Of a stretch of DNA of 9,717 bases, positions 7,139 to 9,717 are shown in pieces. Position 1 is the stretch's first letter. Every line of letters begins with the position of its first letter. The stretch lies in the NCBI GenBank assembly GCA_001919995.1, contig MNIY01000035.1:1-9717 (forward strand). The letters run 5' to 3'. The DNA is from Ktedonobacter sp. 13_1_20CM_4_53_11. Its GTDB lineage: Bacteria; Chloroflexota; Ktedonobacteria; Ktedonobacterales; Ktedonobacteraceae. Below the pieces are notes generated by a model, which was given only the letters and a program-made list of their open reading frames with translations, made no database searches and was not told where the DNA came from. Position numbers and translations under genes: made by a program.

Positions 7139-7193
7139 CTGAAGACTCCCCCGTCTAAAGAACCCCCCGTTCTTTAGACGGGGGAGTCTTCAG
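7139..7193. repeat. Perfect hairpin with 25-bp arms
   Basis: The arms 7139-7163 and 7169-7193 are perfect reverse complements, separated by five C residues. The central part reads CCCCCGTCTAAAGAAC and its complement. It lies 122 bp past the glycosyltransferase stop. No T run follows on either strand, so it is not a classical terminator. The GTCTnnAGACGGGGGAG character resembles the end palindromes of IS200/IS605-type elements with orphan tnpB genes, and a possible TnpB tail remnant abuts it. It could also be a stand-alone palindromic element. Confidence 0.85.
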
Positions 7194-7361
7194 CGCTACC
7201 AACCTGCCCTGCATGCGCAGGAAGGCTGGCTCTGGTGTGGGTTCGCCCAGACTTTGAGGCCGACGGGCTCCGGCACGGGGCACACCTATGCTCCGGCAAA
7301 GAAATTCGATAGCCGATCTGGAGAAAACAATCGTTTCGCAAAAGGGGGGCCAGGACGCCGA
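7157..7361 (-). pseudogene. Possible decayed 3' end of a second tnpB-type element
   Basis: A minus-strand frame open from about 7361 into the hairpin has a start-less reading rich in Pro, Arg and Gly: it includes CRSIGVPRAGARRPQSLGEP and ends with ALKTPPSKERGVL inside the left palindrome. C-terminal tails of orphan TnpB proteins in IS200/IS605-type elements often have such a low-complexity stretch ending in a LKxExP-like motif and run into the end hairpin. No RuvC or zinc-finger sequence remains. Together with the 7139-7193 palindrome this may be a solo right end. The call rests on resemblance and is weak. Apart from this and the hairpin, I see nothing else in 7017-7382. Confidence 0.28.
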
Positions 7362-7382
7362 CTAACGCGTCATCTGCTCCAT

Positions 7383-7595
7383 TTATGTTTGCATGCCCAT
7401 ATCCTTTGTAGACTCATACTGGGAACCCCGTTTGGCCGGCAAGATTGCACCGATGAGCCAGAGGAAGGGAATGAAGATCCCGATGATCCCCAGCAAAACG
7501 TATCCTTTGCGGAAAGTGAGTATACACACAGTGAAAAGAAAGAAAAAGTAGATGCTGAAAAGGAGGGATGCAAGAACCCAATCAAGTACTGTCAT
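7383..7595 (-). CDS. Two-helix small membrane protein
   Basis: This 70-aa protein has two transmembrane helices: about residues 4-27 (LDWVLASLLFSIYFFFLFTV) and 33-52 (LLGIIGIFIPFLWLIGAILP). They are joined by a short FRKGY turn and followed by a polar tail beginning PAKRGSQYES. The pattern 'KGxxxxGIIGxFxPxLWLIGAxLPAxxGS' is one I recall from small hypothetical membrane proteins of Actinobacteria and Chloroflexota, with no assigned function. The start is strongly supported: AGGAG at 7605-7609 lies nine bases upstream. An overlapping frame starting at 7585 is a shadow. A promoter module shared with the divergent radical SAM gene lies upstream (7686-7738), so the protein is probably expressed under the same conditions as that enzyme. 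Confidence 0.78.
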   Translation of the reverse strand: MTVLDWVLASLLFSIYFFFLFTVCILTFRKGYVLLGIIGIFIPFLWLIGAILPAKRGSQYESTKDMGMQT

Positions 7596-7627
7596 GTGAT
7601 CAAACTCCTAACTTCTGTTGAATGTTC

Positions 7628-7650
7628 GACCTGCCCGGTCGGAGCAGGTC
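7628..7650 (-). promoter_or_regulatory. Leader stem-loop of the small membrane protein gene
   Basis: GACCTGC (7628-7634) and GCAGGTC (7644-7650) form a perfect 7-bp stem, extended by two inner CC/GG pairs with one bulged base. It lies between the proposed -10 (7698-7703) and the Shine-Dalgarno (7605-7609) of the minus-strand gene, so it would be in the mRNA leader. Its role, such as stability, attenuation or a protein site, is unknown. Confidence 0.4.
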
Positions 7651-7685
7651 ATGTAGTAATGGAAACACCAGCTATATGTCTCTAC

Positions 7686-7738
7686 ACCTCTGCTTTGAGT
7701 ATAGTGCCCTTGAGACAAAAACACATCTTCAGAACACA
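7686..7738 (-). promoter_or_regulatory. Shared promoter module, copy 1 (small membrane protein gene)
   Basis: Read on the minus strand, TTCTGAAGATG (7734-7724) is followed 31 nt after its first base by TATACT (7703-7698), a good -10 hexamer. The 53 bp from 7738 to 7686 align without gaps to 7847-7899 on the plus strand, with 38 identities by my count. The first 21 bp have 20 identities, so the two copies form an inverted pair. It would drive the gene at 7595 with a leader of about 95 nt. Confidence 0.6.
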
Positions 7739-7789
7739 CTATTTTTGTATACCGCAAGAAAGGTGAGAAATATGACATAGACGGTCGCA

Positions 7790-7805
7790 TAGTGTGTTTA
7801 CACTA
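7790..7805. promoter_or_regulatory. TAGTGT/ACACTA dyad midway between the divergent modules
   Basis: TAGTGT (7790-7795) and ACACTA (7800-7805) form a perfect 6-bp inverted repeat with a 4-bp spacer. It lies within about 5 bp of the midpoint between the two inverted promoter modules. A central dyad between divergent promoters is a plausible regulator site, but 6-bp dyads are also frequent by chance. Confidence 0.25.
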
Positions 7806-7846
7806 GTTGTCGGGTATGAAGAAGGTGACGTACATGCGGAAAATGA

Positions 7847-7899
7847 TGTGTTCTGAGGATGTGTTTTCGCTCCAAAGCACGTACACTTGAGACAGAGGT
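7847..7899 (+). promoter_or_regulatory. Shared promoter module, copy 2 (radical SAM gene)
   Basis: TTCTGAGGATG (7851-7861) is followed exactly 31 nt from its first base by TACACT (7882-7887). The same spacing occurs at 7686-7738 (minus) and 9590-9626 (plus). TACACT is a reasonable -10. The conserved block covers the -35 position and sequence upstream of it, where no TTGACA-like hexamer is seen, which suggests an activator site or an alternative sigma factor. Transcription would start near 7894, about 55 nt before ATG 7949. Confidence 0.6.
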
Positions 7900-7948
7900 C
7901 CTGTGTTTTCTGTTCGTAGCAGAGGAAGGGAGCCAGAGAGCGAACTAT

Positions 7949-9316
7949 ATGCAACCATCGAAGATCATACCCCTGATACCAGCAAACGCCACACCGGCAA
8001 CCATACCGGGCTCACCTGCCGCATGGCCCAGGAATGCCCCCACCTCTTTTCATGTGTTGGGCAAGCCTTCCGGGGCGACCTGCAACCTTGATTGCACGTA
8101 TTGCTTTTTCCTGTCGAAGGAGAAGCTCTATCCCGACAGCCGCTTTCGCATGACAGATGACCTGCTCGAAGCCTACATCCACCAGATGATCGAATCGCAG
8201 CGCGGACCTGAAGTGACCATTGCCTGGCAGGGTGGTGAACCGACCCTGATGGGGCTCGACTTTTACAAGCGTTCAATAGAGTATGAAAAGAAATACGCAC
8301 GTCCCGGCACCACGATTCAGCATACGATGCAGACAAACGGCATCCTGTTGAACGATGCCTGGTGCGAGTTTTTCCGCGAACACGATTTTTTGATCGGGTT
8401 GAGTCTGGATGGTCCACAGGAGATGCACGATACCTACCGCGTGGATAAAGGCGGCGCACCGACCTTCCACAAGGTAATGCGTGCTGCACGGCTGTTGCAG
8501 CAGCACCGGGTGGAGTTCAACGTTTTGACGACGGTCAACGCCGCCAACGCCGATCACCCGCTCGAGGTGTATCGCTTTTTACGCGACGAGGTCGGCACCC
8601 AGTTCATGCAGTTCATCCCCATTGTTGAACGCATCAACGAGAACGGGGAGATAGGCTTTCAGGATGGCAATCAGGTCAGCGAGCGTTCCGTGACGGCAGA
8701 GCAGTGGGGCACCTTTCTCATCGCCATTTTTAATGAATGGATTCGGCGCGATGTGGGCACGGTGTTCGTGCAGATGTTCGACGCGGCCCTGGCTTCCTGG
8801 GTGGGTGTTCCGCCCGCGCTGTGTATCTTTTCTGAGACCTGCGGCAATGCGCTGGCGCTAGAGCACAACGGAGACCTCTACTCATGCGATCACTTTGTGG
8901 AACCGAAGTATCTGCTCGGCAACATTAAACAGAAGCATATGATAGAACTGGTGGCCTCTGACCGGCAGCGGCAGTTTGGCCTGCACAAGCGTGATAGCCT
9001 GCCAAAGTACTGCCGTGAGTGCGAGGTGCGTTTCGCCTGCCACGGCGAGTGTCCCAAGAACCGCTTCATCGAGACGCCCGATGGGGAGCCCGGACTGAAT
9101 TACCTGTGTGCGGGCTACAAGGCCTTCTTCAAACATATCGATCGGCCGATGCGGCTGATGACCGAGCTCTTGCGCCGCGACCGTGCCCCGGCAGAGGTGA
9201 TGCTGATCCTGGCAGCTGAAGAGGCGCAGGTGCAAAAAGCGTTCGCCAGGGCCGGGCGAAACGATCCGTGCCCATGTGGCAGTGGACGCAAATTCAAGCA
9301 CTGCCATGGGAGGTAA
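7949..9316 (+). CDS. anSME-like radical SAM/SPASM protein with C-terminal SEC-C motif
   Basis: This is a radical SAM enzyme of the anaerobic sulfatase-maturating type. Studied members oxidise a Cys or Ser in a sulfatase to formylglycine, without oxygen, in the cytoplasm. From ATG 7949 it has 455 aa. The SAM cluster motif is CNLDCTYC (Cys45, 49, 52), followed by WQGGEPTL (93-100) and LSLDGP (151-156). The SPASM cysteines Cys292, 298, 313, 355, 358, 364, 368 and 387 are spaced almost as in the Clostridium perfringens enzyme, with Asp314 directly after Cys313 as the expected catalytic base. A SEC-C zinc motif ends the protein (RNDPCPCGSGRKFKHC; Cys441, 443, 452). The frame is open up to ATG 7859, but that codon precedes the proposed transcript start. 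GAGAG at 7936-7940, eight bases away, supports 7949. No sulfatase is visible here, so the substrate is unknown. Confidence 0.9.
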   Translation: MQPSKIIPLIPANATPATIPGSPAAWPRNAPTSFHVLGKPSGATCNLDCTYCFFLSKEKLYPDSRFRMTDDLLEAYIHQMIESQRGPEVTIAWQGGEPTLMGLDFYKRSIEYEKKYARPGTTIQHTMQTNGILLNDAWCEFFREHDFLIGLSLDGPQEMHDTYRVDKGGAPTFHKVMRAARLLQQHRVEFNVLTTVNAANADHPLEVYRFLRDEVGTQFMQFIPIVERINENGEIGFQDGNQVSERSVTAEQWGTFLIAIFNEWIRRDVGTVFVQMFDAALASWVGVPPALCIFSETCGNALALEHNGDLYSCDHFVEPKYLLGNIKQKHMIELVASDRQRQFGLHKRDSLPKYCRECEVRFACHGECPKNRFIETPDGEPGLNYLCAGYKAFFKHIDRPMRLMTELLRRDRAPAEVMLILAAEEAQVQKAFARAGRNDPCPCGSGRKFKHCHGR

Positions 9317-9589
9317 GGAGCAGCAGCGTTCGCCATCTCGTTTCGGCGTCCTAAGGATACCTCGTCCACGAAATCTGGAGCCTGACATGCATGCTATTGT
9401 TGCCCCGTAAGTCTATGACCGGAACCCTTCCAGTTGACATTCTGCGTGGATGGTTTCTGCGTGGCTGAAAAAGCGTGGAGAACTAGCTTGTTCCGATTAC
9501 ACTGCTATCCGTATGTAGTGCAAATACGCTATATCACCTCGAACAGGGCATGTTTCAGCCTGTGTCCCGAGAGGCCCAAAAATAGCGGG
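9317..9589. other. Non-coding stretch with a short direct repeat
   Basis: I see no convincing gene, tRNA or terminator in this stretch after the radical SAM gene. The only local structure is a direct repeat of TTCTGCGTGG(A/C)TG at 9440-9452 and 9455-9467, with a period of 15 bp, which begins one base after a TTGACA (9434-9439) that lacks a -10 partner. Very short open frames such as that at 9388 stop within a few codons. Confidence 0.4.
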
Positions 9590-9626
9590 TTCTGAGGATG
9601 CGCGATCACTATTGGATGAGTACACT
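9590..9626 (+). promoter_or_regulatory. Shared promoter module, copy 3 (gene at the right edge)
   Basis: TTCTGAGGATG (9590-9600) is followed exactly 31 nt from its first base by TACACT (9621-9626). The base before TACACT is also G, as in copy 2 (GTACACT), and ACAG follows in both copies within the first bases of the presumed transcript (7892 and 9631). The intervening sequence is not conserved, so the match is confined to the two boxes and their spacing. It would drive the gene at 9707 with a leader of about 75 nt. Confidence 0.55.
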
Positions 9627-9641
9627 AATGACAGTGATGGC

Positions 9642-9680
9642 GTGTATTTCTCACCCGAACGCGGCTTCTGAGAAATGCAC
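9642..9680 (+). promoter_or_regulatory. Leader stem-loop of the gene at the right edge
   Basis: GTGTATTTCTCA (9642-9653) pairs with TGAGAAATGCAC (9669-9680): 12 pairs including one G-U, around a 15-nt loop that can form a small inner CCG/CGG stem. It ends 12 bases before the AGGAGG Shine-Dalgarno, inside the leader predicted from the promoter module at 9590. It could control translation or RNA stability. No T run follows, so it is not a standard terminator. Confidence 0.5.
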
Positions 9681-9706
9681 CTGTATAAGATTAGGAGGTA
9701 TTGATC

Positions 9707-9717
9707 ATGGCTTGTCT
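9707..9717 (+). CDS. Start of an unknown gene cut by the window edge
   Basis: Only the first codons (Met-Ala-Cys-Leu, the last incomplete but unambiguous) are inside the window. The start is supported by a full AGGAGG at 9693-9698 eight bases upstream, and by an apparent promoter and leader hairpin before it. The product cannot be named. Sharing a promoter module with the anSME-like gene makes a functional partner possible. Confidence 0.65.

Noticed and set aside
7139..7193. CRISPR repeat or array
   Set aside because: There is only a single palindrome, with no regularly spaced repeated units on either side.
7254..7766. A 170-aa plus-strand frame
   Set aside because: It runs antisense to the well-supported 70-aa membrane protein and across its leader and promoter; the translation is low complexity and unlike a folded protein.
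7859..7948. N-terminal extension of the radical SAM protein by 30 residues
   Set aside because: Its ATG is upstream of the proposed -10 box at 7882-7887 and has no properly spaced Shine-Dalgarno; the extension has no family similarity that I recognise.
9434..9462. A perfect TTGACA as a possible promoter
   Set aside because: No -10-like hexamer lies 15-19 bp downstream, and no gene begins soon after it.

Overview
The window reads as a chromosomal segment of a bacterium with roughly 50% GC. It carries standard sigma-70-like promoters, good Shine-Dalgarno sites on some genes and apparently leaderless starts on others. Gene flavour suggests the phylum Chloroflexota, perhaps a Ktedonobacter-like soil organism: a DUF3311-like small membrane protein beside a LysR regulator, a PIG-V-type membrane glycosyltransferase, an anSME-type radical SAM protein with a SEC-C tail, and IS607/TnpB elements. 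That assignment is inference from style and not a marker-based identification.

Layout. Positions 1-81 hold the start of a small membrane protein on the minus strand. A LysR-type regulator (448-1365) is divergent from it, and the 366-bp gap between them holds two perfect dyads built from the same CTTGTA/TACAAG half site. A membrane-anchored alpha/beta hydrolase follows (about 1553-2563). It is convergent with a ribonuclease Z-like metallo-beta-lactamase protein (2674-3579, minus), and a 17-bp-stem hairpin that could terminate both lies between them. Next is an apparently intact IS607-family element on the minus strand. Its serine recombinase tnpA and TnpB nuclease gene overlap by ATGA, and folded sequence just past tnpB may be part of an omega RNA. 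Divergent from it is a polytopic PIG-V/Gpi18-like glycosyltransferase (5745-7016).

After that gene comes a perfect 25-bp-arm hairpin (7139-7193) next to sequence that may be the decayed 3' end of a second TnpB-type element. The right third holds a 70-aa two-helix membrane protein (7383-7595, minus), a divergent anSME-like radical SAM/SPASM protein with a C-terminal SEC-C motif (7949-9316), and the first codons of another gene (9707 onward).

The most interesting signal is a promoter-like module that occurs three times in this right third, once upstream of each of these three genes. It consists of TTCTGARGATG followed, always exactly 31 nt from its first base, by a TAYACT -10-like hexamer. Two copies form a divergent pair. 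This suggests the small membrane protein, the radical SAM enzyme and the truncated last gene belong to one regulon. Two of the three presumed leaders also contain stem-loops. By contrast, tnpA and the glycosyltransferase gene have consensus-like promoters whose predicted transcription start falls on the start codon.
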